Assembly: GCA_023301395.1 (NCBI GenBank)
Contig: JALZUY010000304.1
Coordinates: forward strand, 1 to 37,566
Direction: 5' to 3'
Length of the DNA: 37,566 bases
DNA from: Nonlabens sp.
Lineage (GTDB): Bacteria; Bacteroidota; Bacteroidia; Flavobacteriales; Flavobacteriaceae
The position numbers and the translations under genes are program-made. The notes beneath the pieces are model-generated. The model was not told where the DNA came from, ran no database searches, and worked only from the letters and a program-made list of their open reading frames with translations. Positions 24,716 to 33,612 of this stretch are shown one piece after another. Within the stretch, counting starts at the first letter, position 1. The number at the start of each line of letters is the position of its first letter.

Positions 24716-25033
24716 CTAGCGAAAAATTTGAATAGTTAGTAAAAAAATTGTCAGATAAATTATAATCATTGATGAGCTAGTTACCAATCCAATTATTTTC
24801 TGGGTCATGTTTGTCATTTGCCTTTTCTTAAGCTCATAAATGGAAAGCGTAAAACATGCGACACTGATAATAATATGAAAAACAAATGCAGTTATCATAT
24901 AAGATTCGCCCAGCATGTTTAAAATCCTCCAGCCTCTATAAAATATAGGACTGACTGACAATATTACGATTGGACTCATACAGAGTATTCCTAACACGAC
25001 CAAATAACCTTTCTTGTGAATGAACCATTCCAT
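24716..25033 (-). CDS. Small membrane protein of unknown function
   Basis: A 105-residue protein with three predicted helices (YLVVLGILCMSPIVILSVSP; MITAFVFHIIISVACFTLSI; SSMIIIYLTIFLLTIQI) and a basic loop (ELKKRQ) between helices 2 and 3. No family recognised. It starts 5 bases after the end of the YiaA-like gene, so the two are one operon. The shared terminator lies directly at its 3' end. Confidence 0.75.
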   Translation of the reverse strand: MEWFIHKKGYLVVLGILCMSPIVILSVSPIFYRGWRILNMLGESYMITAFVFHIIISVACFTLSIYELKKRQMTNMTQKIIGLVTSSSMIIIYLTIFLLTIQIFR

Positions 25034-25038
25034 AGCTT

Positions 25039-25500
25039 CTATTTTTCTTGATCATCAATAAACTTCACATCTCTCGTGTTCTTTTGAACAGCAATAGCAG
25101 CAAATAAACTGAGCGCAAATGACATACCGTAGAATCCTTTCTCGCTCAAGAGCAAGTCTGCGTTCCATAGTCCTATGACTAGTAATACCAGTGATGCGAT
25201 GGTTACAAACCACGAGATGCCGTAATAAATGTCTGTCACTGCGACGCCTTCTTGCTTGTCTCTCACGGCTTTTTGGACAGATATTACTGAGAATAATCCA
25301 AATAATAGGATGACAAAATAGTAGCCTTTCTCATTGAGTAGCATGTCTGCGTTCCACAATCCTATGCAGTATGCTACCATTCCTATGAGCAGTGCGCTCC
25401 ACGATGCTGCAATAAATGCTGGAGTAGGTTTACCGTTGAATGCTTCTTTCTCTTTCTTTTCTGTTTTTACATTTACTGGGTTGAATGTTTGATTTTCCAT
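25039..25500 (-). CDS. yiaA: YiaA/YiaB-family inner membrane protein
   Basis: A 153-residue membrane protein made of two tandem YiaAB two-helix units. The repeat is plain: [17 protein letters not shown] (about 47-63) and [17 protein letters not shown] (about 108-124), each followed by a helix ending SVQK or AVQK. E. coli YiaA has the same doubled plan; its function is not established. A charged N-terminal stretch ([10 protein letters not shown]) precedes the first helix. First gene of a two-gene minus-strand unit. Confidence 0.85.
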   Translation of the reverse strand: MENQTFNPVNVKTEKKEKEAFNGKPTPAFIAASWSALLIGMVAYCIGLWNADMLLNEKGYYFVILLFGLFSVISVQKAVRDKQEGVAVTDIYYGISWFVTIASLVLLVIGLWNADLLLSEKGFYGMSFALSLFAAIAVQKNTRDVKFIDDQEK

Positions 25501-25651
25501 GTCGTTTTGTTTTGATTGTTTGATGGGGCAAATGTGCGATGCTTATTAAGTTTGTTAAACCCTATTTTAAATTGTTTCTTATGATTAAAAAGTTATAAAT
25601 AAAACTTATATCATTTATTTAAAGTAAATTAGAGTTTTAATAAATGATGAT

Positions 25652-27109
25652 ATGAAAGAGCTTATTGCTATCATAAATAGTATGAATGGAGAAGAAAAGC
25701 TGGCTTTTTACGCTTTCGCGAAAGCAAAAAACAGACGTTCAGACGTCAAGAACATCACACTTTTCCAACTACTAGAAAAAGGAGTTACTACTGGACTAGC
25801 TGAAAAGATATATGGAAAGGAGAATCATAATGCGCTATACGCATTAACTAAACGATTGCGCGATAACTTGATAGATTTCACGGCATCGCACAGTTTAGAG
25901 ACCGAAAGTGATGAAGAAATGCAAATTTTAAAAAGCTTACTTGCTTCGAGGATTTTCTTTGAAAAAGGACTTGATAAATTAGCCTTTAAAACCTTGATAA
26001 AAGCACTTCAAAAAGCCCAATACCTGGAGCTCTATGCGCTATTGAACGAGATCTATCACACATTACTGCAATATGCACATAAGGATGAAACCATTGAGTT
26101 GCCTTTAATAATTCAAGACTATCAAGAGAATTTAAAAAATCATCTTGCTGAAGCTCATTTAATAACAGCATATGCCTCTATAAAAGCAGATTTACAACAC
26201 ACAAATCAAGATGTAGAAGAAGTCATGGAAAGGCATTTAAAAGCTTATGATATAAAGTTAGATTCGAGCTTTGGCTACAAGTCTTTATATGCATTAATGA
26301 CCATCGCCGCAGATGCCGCCGGAATCAAAACCGATTATTATAGTGCTAACCATTTTATGGAAGAAGCCTATCGCATAGTTAGTGCTAAAAAAGACCTCGC
26401 AAGTCGTCATCTTTATTATCATATAGCCATCTTAAATTTAATGAGCATGACTCATTTTAGAAACAAGGACTTTAAAAAAGCTGAGGAATTTCTAGATATC
26501 ATGCAAACTCAATTAGAGCAGGAAAAAGGAAAACATAAAAAAATCTTTGAAGAATCTTATATAAAATTACGTGCTCTAGCAGCCATTTATACAGGAAGAT
26601 TAAATGGTGGAACAGAACAATTAGATAATATTAAAAACCCATCTCCAGAAAGTCAACTAGCATTAATAATGGCTCATTTTCAAAATGAAAATTTTGTAAC
26701 ATGCAGCGACATCATGCGCGGTCTTTCTCATAGCGATAATTACTATGAAAAGCGAACTGGATTTAATTGGGTTATTAAACGTAATATCATAGAAATCCTC
26801 ATACTCATAGAGCGCAATCAGCCCGATTTAGTAGAATCCAGAATGCGTAGTTTCAATAAGAAATATAGAAAACGATTACTTGATAAAAACGAAAATCGAG
26901 TACTGGCCTATCTTAAGTTACTACGTAAATATTATGATGCACCTCATGAGGTAACTACGGATGTATTTTTTAATACCGTAGAAAAATCATTTGACTGGAT
27001 AGGAGTAGAACGAGAAGATATTTTTGTCATGACTTTTTATGCATGGCTCAAAGCTAAAATGCAGTCCAGACCGCTTTATGAAGTAACGCTGGAGTTGACC
27101 GCTATGTAG
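25652..27109 (+). CDS. Unknown helical-repeat-like protein
   Basis: A 485-residue cytosolic protein with no signal peptide. It is predicted all-helical with TPR-like helix pairs (for instance SRHLYYHIAILNLMSMTHFR, KAEEFLDIMQTQLEQEK). The first 60 residues (NSMNGEEKLAFYAFAKAKNR) resemble the start of other Flavobacteriaceae hypotheticals of this size; no catalytic motif is seen. A near-exact palindrome copy encodes YAFAKAK at residues 20-26. It stands alone: its TAG directly abuts the convergent M23 gene, with no bases between the two stops. Confidence 0.75.
   Translation: MKELIAIINSMNGEEKLAFYAFAKAKNRRSDVKNITLFQLLEKGVTTGLAEKIYGKENHNALYALTKRLRDNLIDFTASHSLETESDEEMQILKSLLASRIFFEKGLDKLAFKTLIKALQKAQYLELYALLNEIYHTLLQYAHKDETIELPLIIQDYQENLKNHLAEAHLITAYASIKADLQHTNQDVEEVMERHLKAYDIKLDSSFGYKSLYALMTIAADAAGIKTDYYSANHFMEEAYRIVSAKKDLASRHLYYHIAILNLMSMTHFRNKDFKKAEEFLDIMQTQLEQEKGKHKKIFEESYIKLRALAAIYTGRLNGGTEQLDNIKNPSPESQLALIMAHFQNENFVTCSDIMRGLSHSDNYYEKRTGFNWVIKRNIIEILILIERNQPDLVESRMRSFNKKYRKRLLDKNENRVLAYLKLLRKYYDAPHEVTTDVFFNTVEKSFDWIGVEREDIFVMTFYAWLKAKMQSRPLYEVTLELTAM
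25711..25726. repeat. 16-bp palindrome, last base changed, in the 25652 gene
   Basis: CGCTTTCGCGAAAGCA, read as A-F-A-K-A. Confidence 0.8.
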
Positions 27110-28228
27110 TTATTGTTTCTCAACCACACTATTATGCATAAAACCACTCGTTCCATTTGAGCTACGCACATGATACCAATTACCAGTATTGCCTATGATA
27201 GTAACTGGTTCTGTTTTTAAATCTTGTATAATGTCACTATTACTTGATGGTTCTTTGCGCAAATTTGCTGCAAAACCATTTGCTTTTGCTTCTTTATGGT
27301 AAGGTAATAGGCTGCTGTTTTTAGGTACTTGAGTTTGCCATATGAAGGGTTTTGGGTCTACTGCATTTCCATTTTTATAAATTCCAAAATGTACATGTGG
27401 TGGTGTGTTTTTTGCATTTCCAGTATTTCCTATATAACCTAGCGTGTCTCCAGACCAAACCATATCACCTTCGCTCACAATCCATTCATCAAGATGTGCA
27501 TAGTAATGTAAATAACCATTATCATAATCTTTTACCCAAACCTGTTTCCCACCTAGTCCTCGATTTCTAATATTAGAAACAGTGCCATAAGTGATAGCAA
27601 CCACTGGATGCCTTTTAGGAGCAAAAATATCGTTTCCTTCATGACTGCGGCTGCCGCCACCTCTTGATGCACCCCAAAAACTTTGAATCGCAGTATTCCC
27701 TTTTCCTGCTACAGGAAAATCATAACGTGGTGCGGTGTATATTTTAAAATTAGTTGTGGATTGTGTATCTAATTTGGCTTGAAGAATGATGCTTGCTTTA
27801 ATATCCTTTTCAGGAATGAATCTTAAAATTTGTTTGTTGTTTTCTAATCTAGAGTCTGCGAGAAGTTTATTGTTTAAGTCTCTAGCTTCTAGAATCCATG
27901 AATTATTAGCATCAACTTGAGCAATGAGTACTTCACCAAATTTTAAATCTATTATATAACCAGCAGTAAAGGGTTTTGTGTTTGAAGTAATGACATTCTC
28001 TGCTATAGAATTACTAACTAGAGTTTGATCAGTAATAGCCAAAGAATACAAATTGTTCCAGCGTTTTAATTCTACAGGTTTTTCAGTAAAACTACGCTCA
28101 TAGACAGTGCGTTGTGATGGTTTTAAAATGAAGTTGAAAAATGCTGGATAAATTAAATAGGTAATTATTATTCCTACAAACAGTATTAAAACACTTATTG
28201 AAATCCAGTATTTTTTGAGAAACTGCAA
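27110..28228 (-). CDS. M23 metallopeptidase with C-terminal SH3 domain, membrane-anchored
   Basis: A zinc endopeptidase acting on peptidoglycan cross-bridges. One N-terminal membrane helix (about 10-28), a beta-rich region, then the M23 core with full zinc ligands: H196 and D200 (SHEGND) and the H278-x-H280 pair (PPHVHFG), with HYYAHL between. The bacterial SH3 domain (about 308-372, VTIIGNTGNWYHVRSSNGTSG) should hold the enzyme on the wall. Unlike the EnvC-like protein in this window it is catalytically complete. Last gene of the panC run, one base from the TlpA-like gene. Confidence 0.93.
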   Translation of the reverse strand: MQFLKKYWISISVLILFVGIIITYLIYPAFFNFILKPSQRTVYERSFTEKPVELKRWNNLYSLAITDQTLVSNSIAENVITSNTKPFTAGYIIDLKFGEVLIAQVDANNSWILEARDLNNKLLADSRLENNKQILRFIPEKDIKASIILQAKLDTQSTTNFKIYTAPRYDFPVAGKGNTAIQSFWGASRGGGSRSHEGNDIFAPKRHPVVAITYGTVSNIRNRGLGGKQVWVKDYDNGYLHYYAHLDEWIVSEGDMVWSGDTLGYIGNTGNAKNTPPHVHFGIYKNGNAVDPKPFIWQTQVPKNSSLLPYHKEAKANGFAANLRKEPSSNSDIIQDLKTEPVTIIGNTGNWYHVRSSNGTSGFMHNSVVEKQ

Positions 28229-28229
28229 T

Positions 28230-28742
28230 TTAAAGAGATAACAATCCGTCGATGATTGTGGTTAACTCTGGATTACTAGGTCTCATAGCTGCATCATCAA
28301 TCATGCGGCCATCTTTTCCATATAACATATAGCGTGGTATGTTGCTAACGTTGCGTAATTGATAGAGTTTGCCTTTAGGATAATTAAGAGCTAGATAAGT
28401 TTCTTCTATAATTTGCTCTTGTTGATTTGCGTTTGCCCAAGCTTTGGCATCACGATCTACAGAGATGTAGATGAATACCACTTCTTTATCAGTATATTTT
28501 TTCTTGAGCTCTCTTGAAGAAGGCATTTGTGCGCGACATGGTCTACACCAGCTTGCCCAGTAATCTATGTAGATTACTTTTCCTTTATACTTCTCTAAAA
28601 TGGTTTCAAGGTTTGTGTAAGTGCCAGCTGGATCTTCCAGATGAATAATGTCATTATTAGTAAGATCAACTACTACTGGGGCTGGTTCGTTCTTGCAAGA
28701 AATTAAGCAAAATAATACGGGTATTAATAAAGTCCATTTCAT
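28230..28742 (-). CDS. TlpA-like thiol:disulfide lipoprotein
   Basis: A 170-residue periplasmic thioredoxin-fold protein tethered by lipid (LFCLISC, Cys16). The active site WASWCRPCRAQ (C66-x-x-C69) resembles TlpA and ResA reductases, and the cis-Pro is in VSNIPRYMLYG near 138. Such proteins keep periplasmic thiols reduced, for example in cytochrome c maturation. It overlaps neither neighbour, but sits 13 bases after radA and one before the M23 gene. Its client is unknown. Confidence 0.9.
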   Translation of the reverse strand: MKWTLLIPVLFCLISCKNEPAPVVVDLTNNDIIHLEDPAGTYTNLETILEKYKGKVIYIDYWASWCRPCRAQMPSSRELKKKYTDKEVVFIYISVDRDAKAWANANQQEQIIEETYLALNYPKGKLYQLRNVSNIPRYMLYGKDGRMIDDAAMRPSNPELTTIIDGLLSL

Positions 28743-28755
28743 AGTTATATCTTTT

Positions 28756-30123
28756 TTACGAAAACAAATATCTTACTAATTCTTCAATTTTTGAAAATGC
28801 TTGAACATCGGTCCCTACATCTTTAAATTTTTGTTTTGCAGGAGCGATAAACACTTTGTCAAAACCTAATTTTGCAGCTTCATTAACGCGTTGTTCCATG
28901 CGAGAAACTGGTCTTATTTCACCACCTAGACCAACCTCTGCACTGAAACAGTGTTGTGAAGAAATCTCGATATCAAAGTTTGATGATAAAATTGCAGCTA
29001 CCACAGCAAGATCAATTGCTGGATCGTCAACTGTGATTCCTCCAGTGATATTGAGAAAGACATCTTTTTGTCCTAATTTAAAACCAGCTCGTTTTTCAAG
29101 CACTGCTAGAATCATGTTGAGACGTTTTAAATTGTATCCAGTTGCACTGCGTTGAGGTGTCCCATAAACTGCGGTACTTACTAGAGCTTGTACTTCTATC
29201 ATTAATGGACGCATACCTTCCATAGTTGCGGCAATTGCTGTGCCACTTAAGCTACTACCGCGTTGTGATATTAAAATTTCACTAGGGTTGATTACCTCAC
29301 GTAATCCATGACCTAACATTTCATAAATCCCTATTTCGTGTGTACTACCAAAACGGTTTTTCAACGCTCTTAAAATTCTATACGTATGATTACGATCACC
29401 TTCAAATTGCAATACGGTATCTACCATATGCTCGAGAATCTTAGGGCCAGCGATGTTTCCATCTTTGGTAATATGACCTATTAATAGCACTGGCGTGTTG
29501 GTTTCCTTAGCAAATTTTATGAGCTCACTAGTACATTCTCTAATTTGAGAAACACTACCAGCAGTACTTTCTATGATTTCGGTCTGTAATGTCTGTATGG
29601 AATCTATAATCAGCACCTCAGGTTCCATCTCCGTAATTTGACGGAAAATATTTTGAGTTTTGGTCTCTGTGAGAATATAACAATTGGTTGCTTCCTGATT
29701 GATACGGTCAGCGCGCATTTTGATTTGTTGAGCACTTTCCTCACCACTTACATAAAGTGTTTTGAATGGTAAATTAAGACAGACTTGTAATAATAAAGTT
29801 GATTTTCCTATCCCAGGCTCGCCGCCTAATAAAGTCATTGATCCTGGAACTAATCCACCACCTAGAACTCTATTGAATTCGGCATTTGTGGTATCCATTC
29901 TAGGACTTTCTGTTGCGTCTATTTGCGAGATGAGTTGTGGTTGAGGTACACGCTTTCGCGAAAGCGGTTCTCCAGCTAAAGCATCCCAAGAAGGCTTTTT
30001 TTCTTTTTGAACTACCTCTTCAACAAGAGTGTTCCATTCTTTACAAGTGGTACATTGTCCTTGCCAACGTGCGTGTTGTGCGCCACAATTTTGACAAAAC
30101 CAGGTAGTTTTAATTTTGGCCAT
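28756..30123 (-). CDS. radA: DNA repair protein RadA
   Basis: A RecA-like motor and helicase that helps branch migration of recombination intermediates. 455 residues with the three RadA parts: a C4 zinc finger (C10, C13, C24, C27), an ATPase core with Walker A GEPGIGKST (101-109) and the RadA-specific KNRFGSTHEIG motif (about 255-265), and a C-terminal Lon-like domain (about 290-455). The zinc-finger to core linker contains a palindrome copy that encodes LSRKR at 54-58. The start is right at the esterase-like stop, in the middle of the panC run. Confidence 0.97.
   Translation of the reverse strand: MAKIKTTWFCQNCGAQHARWQGQCTTCKEWNTLVEEVVQKEKKPSWDALAGEPLSRKRVPQPQLISQIDATESPRMDTTNAEFNRVLGGGLVPGSMTLLGGEPGIGKSTLLLQVCLNLPFKTLYVSGEESAQQIKMRADRINQEATNCYILTETKTQNIFRQITEMEPEVLIIDSIQTLQTEIIESTAGSVSQIRECTSELIKFAKETNTPVLLIGHITKDGNIAGPKILEHMVDTVLQFEGDRNHTYRILRALKNRFGSTHEIGIYEMLGHGLREVINPSEILISQRGSSLSGTAIAATMEGMRPLMIEVQALVSTAVYGTPQRSATGYNLKRLNMILAVLEKRAGFKLGQKDVFLNITGGITVDDPAIDLAVVAAILSSNFDIEISSQHCFSAEVGLGGEIRPVSRMEQRVNEAAKLGFDKVFIAPAKQKFKDVGTDVQAFSKIEELVRYLFS
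29951..29966. repeat. 16-bp palindrome (exact) inside radA
   Basis: An exact copy, read in a different frame from the other genic copies (L-S-R-K-R), in the linker between zinc finger and ATPase core. Confidence 0.9.
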
Positions 30124-31296
30124 TTATTTCTTTTCCTGTAGCATTTCTACTTTATCAAGCACATCATCCTTAGTGATTCCTACAGATGGTTCTAGTGCAT
30201 ATGCAGCATTATAAGATTTTATAGCACGATCTGTTCTTCCTATTCCTTCATAGCCAATTCCTTCTATAAAACGGCCGTATAATTTATCGGGATATTCCTT
30301 CATTGCAAGATCAGCAACATCTATGAGTTCCTCATATTTTTTATTATCTATGAGATGCTCAGCCACTGTAACGATATCTACTAGTCGCACTCGCATGTCG
30401 ATTCCATAAACTTCTTTGATGAATTTGTATTTCTCTAGTAATTTCTCAAGGGCAGTTGCCATGTCCTTATCTTTAATTTCTTTACCGCTTGCGGCCATGT
30501 TTGCAGCAACGGCAGTATTAATTAGTGCGTCTTCATCGATAAGTTTGTATTCTTCAAAAATGTAGTTGAGACCACGTGGAATGGCATGTGCTCCTATTCC
30601 ATATTTATCTACACCTTCAATTTTTTCATAATTGAGATGAATATTTTTACGATTTTCTAGAAGAGAATCTACTGATGTGGTAAACATAAGATCTGTAGTA
30701 CTAGACTTCTCAGGAGTGGCAACGTAGTAATATTGATTGGTTTCCATTTTTGAAATTTTATTGACTAAATTTTCAGTAATAAGAGTGGAATAGTCAGGAT
30801 CTATATTAATGTAAGCATCAAAAGGAACTTTTTTACGCATTAAGAAATAAGTAGCAAGATTTGATGTAATATCCTTTCCTACTATAATAGTAAAAGGAGC
30901 AATGCGGTATTCTTCTTTCATGGTAGAAACCACTTCCATAATGAAATCCATAAACTCAGCACTTTGGGACTCTGGTAAACCGCTGTTGCGATCAATGGCA
31001 GTTTCATCATAACGGCTCTGTCTTTGATTAATCCCTAGTACAAAACTTTCTGGTATTTGATCCCAATAAGATAGATAATCTACATTTCCAGCAACTGGTT
31101 CAAAGAGGTAATCACCATCTAACACCACAATTAGCGGATAGGTTTTCTCTGGATTTTCAGTATAGTTGCGAGGTTTGAGAACTTTAATATTACGCTCTGT
31201 ACCTAGAACATCACTAGGATAGGCTCTATAAAGAGCTTGAGCAAATAAAGTATTGCAAGTAAGTAGCAATAGTATGAAAGCAATAAGGTGTTTCAT
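30124..31296 (-). CDS. Exported esterase-like alpha/beta hydrolase with degenerate nucleophile motif
   Basis: A 390-residue protein with a Sec signal peptide (to about residue 20, LFAQ) and the fold of the Fes/IroE putative esterase family: KTYPLIVVLDGDYLFEPV (51-68), then INQRQSRYDETA. The expected GxSxG elbow reads V-G140-K-D-I-T144, with no Ser in the nucleophile place, so activity is doubtful. The C-terminal 100 residues form TPR-like helices (GRFIEGIGYEGIGRTDRAIK). It may have become a binding protein. It lies between the AglD-like gene (29 bases) and radA (0 bases). Confidence 0.8.
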   Translation of the reverse strand: MKHLIAFILLLLTCNTLFAQALYRAYPSDVLGTERNIKVLKPRNYTENPEKTYPLIVVLDGDYLFEPVAGNVDYLSYWDQIPESFVLGINQRQSRYDETAIDRNSGLPESQSAEFMDFIMEVVSTMKEEYRIAPFTIIVGKDITSNLATYFLMRKKVPFDAYINIDPDYSTLITENLVNKISKMETNQYYYVATPEKSSTTDLMFTTSVDSLLENRKNIHLNYEKIEGVDKYGIGAHAIPRGLNYIFEEYKLIDEDALINTAVAANMAASGKEIKDKDMATALEKLLEKYKFIKEVYGIDMRVRLVDIVTVAEHLIDNKKYEELIDVADLAMKEYPDKLYGRFIEGIGYEGIGRTDRAIKSYNAAYALEPSVGITKDDVLDKVEMLQEKK

Positions 31297-31325
31297 GTGA
31301 AATTTTTTGGGAACGAAATTTACAA

Positions 31326-32309
31326 TTATTTAGCCGAAAGACTATTTTTTATGGATAGCATTATAAATGATACTAGACCATATACCAGAACTAACGCTGT
31401 CTGGGATGTCCATAGTATCCAGCCTAGAGAAGTTCCTAAAGTTTCAGTAATTCCAAAAAGTAACAATACCTGTGCTATAAAATAAGGGTAAGCCCCAAAG
31501 CCGCCATTTGTAAAAGCTACTGCAAAACTACCTGCTACAAAGGCACTTAATATACCGCTCACTGGCATTAACGCTGTTTCTGGAAGCGCAAAAACACTTA
31601 CATAAAACATGAGTAAATACATGCTCCATATGAATAATGTATGGGCTAGATAAAGCCATTTTTGCTCCATAGTCCATATGGTTTGAAACCCATCTTTAAG
31701 TCCTGCTAAGAAGCTTTTAATTTTTTTAAACGGCTTGAAATACCATAGTAATAAGACTAAAAGTATAATTCCTATTAGAGCTATTAAGATGTAAATAACT
31801 AGTGTTGATGAGTCCGCTTTTGCGAAAGCCGTATTCAAATGTTCCAAGAAGAAATCAATTATCACATCTCCAGAGATAAGCAATGCGACCGCTGTGATAA
31901 TGAGTAAAATAATAAAGTCGAGAACACGTTCAGCAATTATAGTTCCTATGGCCTTGTCTACAGGAACACTATCTATACGATTAACAATTACAGCACGAGC
32001 AACCTCACCACTACGAGGGATAATTAAATTCATTGCATATCCAGCACCTATGGCAAGTACGTTTGTCATGAATGCAGGTTTGTGTCCTATTGCTTTGAGC
32101 ATGTAATTCCAGCGCCAAGCTCTTGATATATGACTTAGAAAAGCAAGAGCAACCCCTAGAATTACCCAACTATAATCTGCATCAACAAGAAAAGACTGGA
32201 TTTCGCTAATTTGACTATCACTGAATTGTGATAAAGAAAAATATATTAAAAACGCACCTAACCCAAGTGGTAAGATGATTTTTAAGGCTTTAAGAAGTGC
32301 TTTTTTCAA
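31326..32309 (-). CDS. AglD/lysylphosphatidylglycerol-synthase-like membrane protein (UPF0104)
   Basis: A 327-residue integral membrane protein with about eight helices, matching the LPG_synthase_TM/UPF0104 family by its ISRAWRWNYMLKAIG segment (about 61-75) and NLIIPRSGEVARA (about 93-105). It lacks the C-terminal catalytic domain of MprF, so lysine transfer is not implied; family members act as flippases or lipid-related proteins. It is 6 bases after panD. A two-mismatch copy of the palindrome encodes AFAKA near residue 162. Confidence 0.88.
   Translation of the reverse strand: MKKALLKALKIILPLGLGAFLIYFSLSQFSDSQISEIQSFLVDADYSWVILGVALAFLSHISRAWRWNYMLKAIGHKPAFMTNVLAIGAGYAMNLIIPRSGEVARAVIVNRIDSVPVDKAIGTIIAERVLDFIILLIITAVALLISGDVIIDFFLEHLNTAFAKADSSTLVIYILIALIGIILLVLLLWYFKPFKKIKSFLAGLKDGFQTIWTMEQKWLYLAHTLFIWSMYLLMFYVSVFALPETALMPVSGILSAFVAGSFAVAFTNGGFGAYPYFIAQVLLLFGITETLGTSLGWILWTSQTALVLVYGLVSFIMLSIKNSLSAK
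31814..31829. repeat. 16-bp palindrome, two mismatches, in the AglD-like gene
   Basis: CGCTTTTGCGAAAGCC, read on the minus strand as A-F-A-K-A. Confidence 0.6.
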
Positions 32310-32315
32310 GCTGGT

Positions 32316-32666
32316 TTATGATAAGGTATTGTCCTCTTCATTTGGAAAAAGTAACGTAGGTTTAAAAGCTCTTGCTTCTTCCATTGTCATTTGAGCATAG
32401 CAAATAAGAATAAGTACATCTCCTGGAGATACTTTTCTCGCTGCTGCACCATTAAGAGTGATTTCTCCACTACCTCGAGGACCAGGAATGGCATAAGTCT
32501 CTAAACGGTTACCGTTATTATTATTAACGATTTGCACTTTTTCACCTTCAACTATGTTTGCACCATCCATGAGATCTTCATCTATGGTGATACTACCTAT
32601 ATAATTGAGGTCTGCACCGGTTACTTTAACTCGGTGAATTTTAGATTTTACTACGGTAATTAACAT
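32316..32666 (-). CDS. panD: Aspartate 1-decarboxylase
   Basis: Makes beta-alanine from aspartate, the partner substrate of PanC. A 116-residue proenzyme that cleaves itself between G24 and S25 ([12 protein letters not shown]), the Ser becoming the pyruvoyl cofactor. [16 protein letters not shown] at the start is the family hallmark, and Y58-G-type residues and the NGAAAR strand follow. 39 bases after panC. A perfect TATCTTTG box ends four bases before the ATG, so a leaderless transcript is possible in addition to read-through from panC. Confidence 0.97.
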   Translation of the reverse strand: MLITVVKSKIHRVKVTGADLNYIGSITIDEDLMDGANIVEGEKVQIVNNNNGNRLETYAIPGPRGSGEITLNGAAARKVSPGDVLILICYAQMTMEEARAFKPTLLFPNEEDNTLS

Positions 32667-32670
32667 GTGG

Positions 32671-32678
32671 CAAAGATA
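32671..32678 (-). promoter_or_regulatory. Perfect -7 box touching the panD start
   Basis: TATCTTTG on the minus strand, with its G at 32671 and the A of the panD ATG at 32666. No TTG is found at the -33 position, so promoter strength is uncertain. Confidence 0.45.
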
Positions 32679-32705
32679 CGATTTGTAACTATTTATTAAT
32701 GGTTT

Positions 32706-33557
32706 TTATGATAAACGCAAATTATCTATTAAACGTACACCTTCAATATGAGCAACTATAAAAGCTCTGTAGGTGTGCTTTTTAAATTTACGTTTTACGG
32801 GAGATAAGGTTTCTTCACTAGCAATAGTGAAGTATTCCAGTTTAAAATTGTATTGTGCTTGAAACAATTTTTCAACCATTTTACAGGTTGCATTTATACT
32901 GTGAGTTTTGAAATATACTAATGTGCTTTGAAGTGTTTCAAATATAAAAGCAGCCTCTTTTCTCGCTTGAGGGCTTAATCTTTCATTACGTGAGCTCATA
33001 GCAAGTCCATGGTTTTCTCTTTTAATGGCACATCCTATTATTTGAATCGATGACTTTAATTTTTCAACCAATTTCTTAACTATTTGTAATTGTTGAAAAT
33101 CTTTTTCTCCAAAATAAGCGTAATCTGGATGGATTTTCTCAAATAAGAACTCAAGAATGGTACCTACTCCATCAAAATGACCTGGTCGGTTTGCTCCTTC
33201 CATAACGTGCTCTAGGCCATCATAGTAATATCTTTTTGAGACTGGATTGTTTCCATATATATCTTCTACGCTAGGCGTGTAAATGACCACTTTGTTTTTA
33301 TCAAAATGGTTGTAAATAAGTTCAATGTCTTGTTCTGCAATTCTAGGATACCTTTTTAAATCACTTGAATTATCAAATTGAGTAGGGTTTACAAAAATCG
33401 ATACAGCTAGAATATCATTTGATTGAATAGCTTGTTCCATTAATGATAGATGTCCTTGATGTAAGGCGCCCATTGTAGGTACAAATCCTATTTTAAGAGA
33501 TTTGTCTTTAAGTTTCTCAATTTGTGTGGTTAAAGTTTTATGGGTTTGAAATACCAT
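32706..33557 (-). CDS. panC: Pantothenate synthetase
   Basis: Joins pantoate and beta-alanine using ATP to give pantothenate, the precursor of CoA. A 283-residue member of the HIGH-motif nucleotidyltransferase superfamily: PTMGALHQGH (28-37, with H33 and H36), FVNPTQFDNSSDL near 60, the FGEKDFQQL segment near 150 and MSSRNERL near 188, all family hallmarks. First gene of the seven-gene minus-strand run, with panD next; a well-formed promoter lies upstream. Confidence 0.97.
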   Translation of the reverse strand: MVFQTHKTLTTQIEKLKDKSLKIGFVPTMGALHQGHLSLMEQAIQSNDILAVSIFVNPTQFDNSSDLKRYPRIAEQDIELIYNHFDKNKVVIYTPSVEDIYGNNPVSKRYYYDGLEHVMEGANRPGHFDGVGTILEFLFEKIHPDYAYFGEKDFQQLQIVKKLVEKLKSSIQIIGCAIKRENHGLAMSSRNERLSPQARKEAAFIFETLQSTLVYFKTHSINATCKMVEKLFQAQYNFKLEYFTIASEETLSPVKRKFKKHTYRAFIVAHIEGVRLIDNLRLS

Positions 33558-33582
33558 AGGGCTATTGATTTTGCTAGTGTTA

Positions 33583-33612
33583 CAAACATAAGGTTAAACA
33601 ATTAAAGTGCAA
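33583..33612 (-). promoter_or_regulatory. Promoter of panC
   Basis: Minus-strand TTG (33612-33610), a 19-base spacer and TATGTTTG (33590-33583), a full consensus. The start site would be near 33578, 21 bases before the ATG. Confidence 0.7.

Noticed and set aside
27107-27112. Overlapping transcription conflict at abutting stops (TAG directly followed by TTA)
   Set aside because: Convergent genes with no gap are common in compact genomes, and the same occurs at 13316/13318; no special structure is seen.
31288-31485. A 65-codon plus-strand frame between the esterase-like and AglD-like genes
   Set aside because: Most of it is antisense to the AglD-like coding sequence and it has no motif or promoter.
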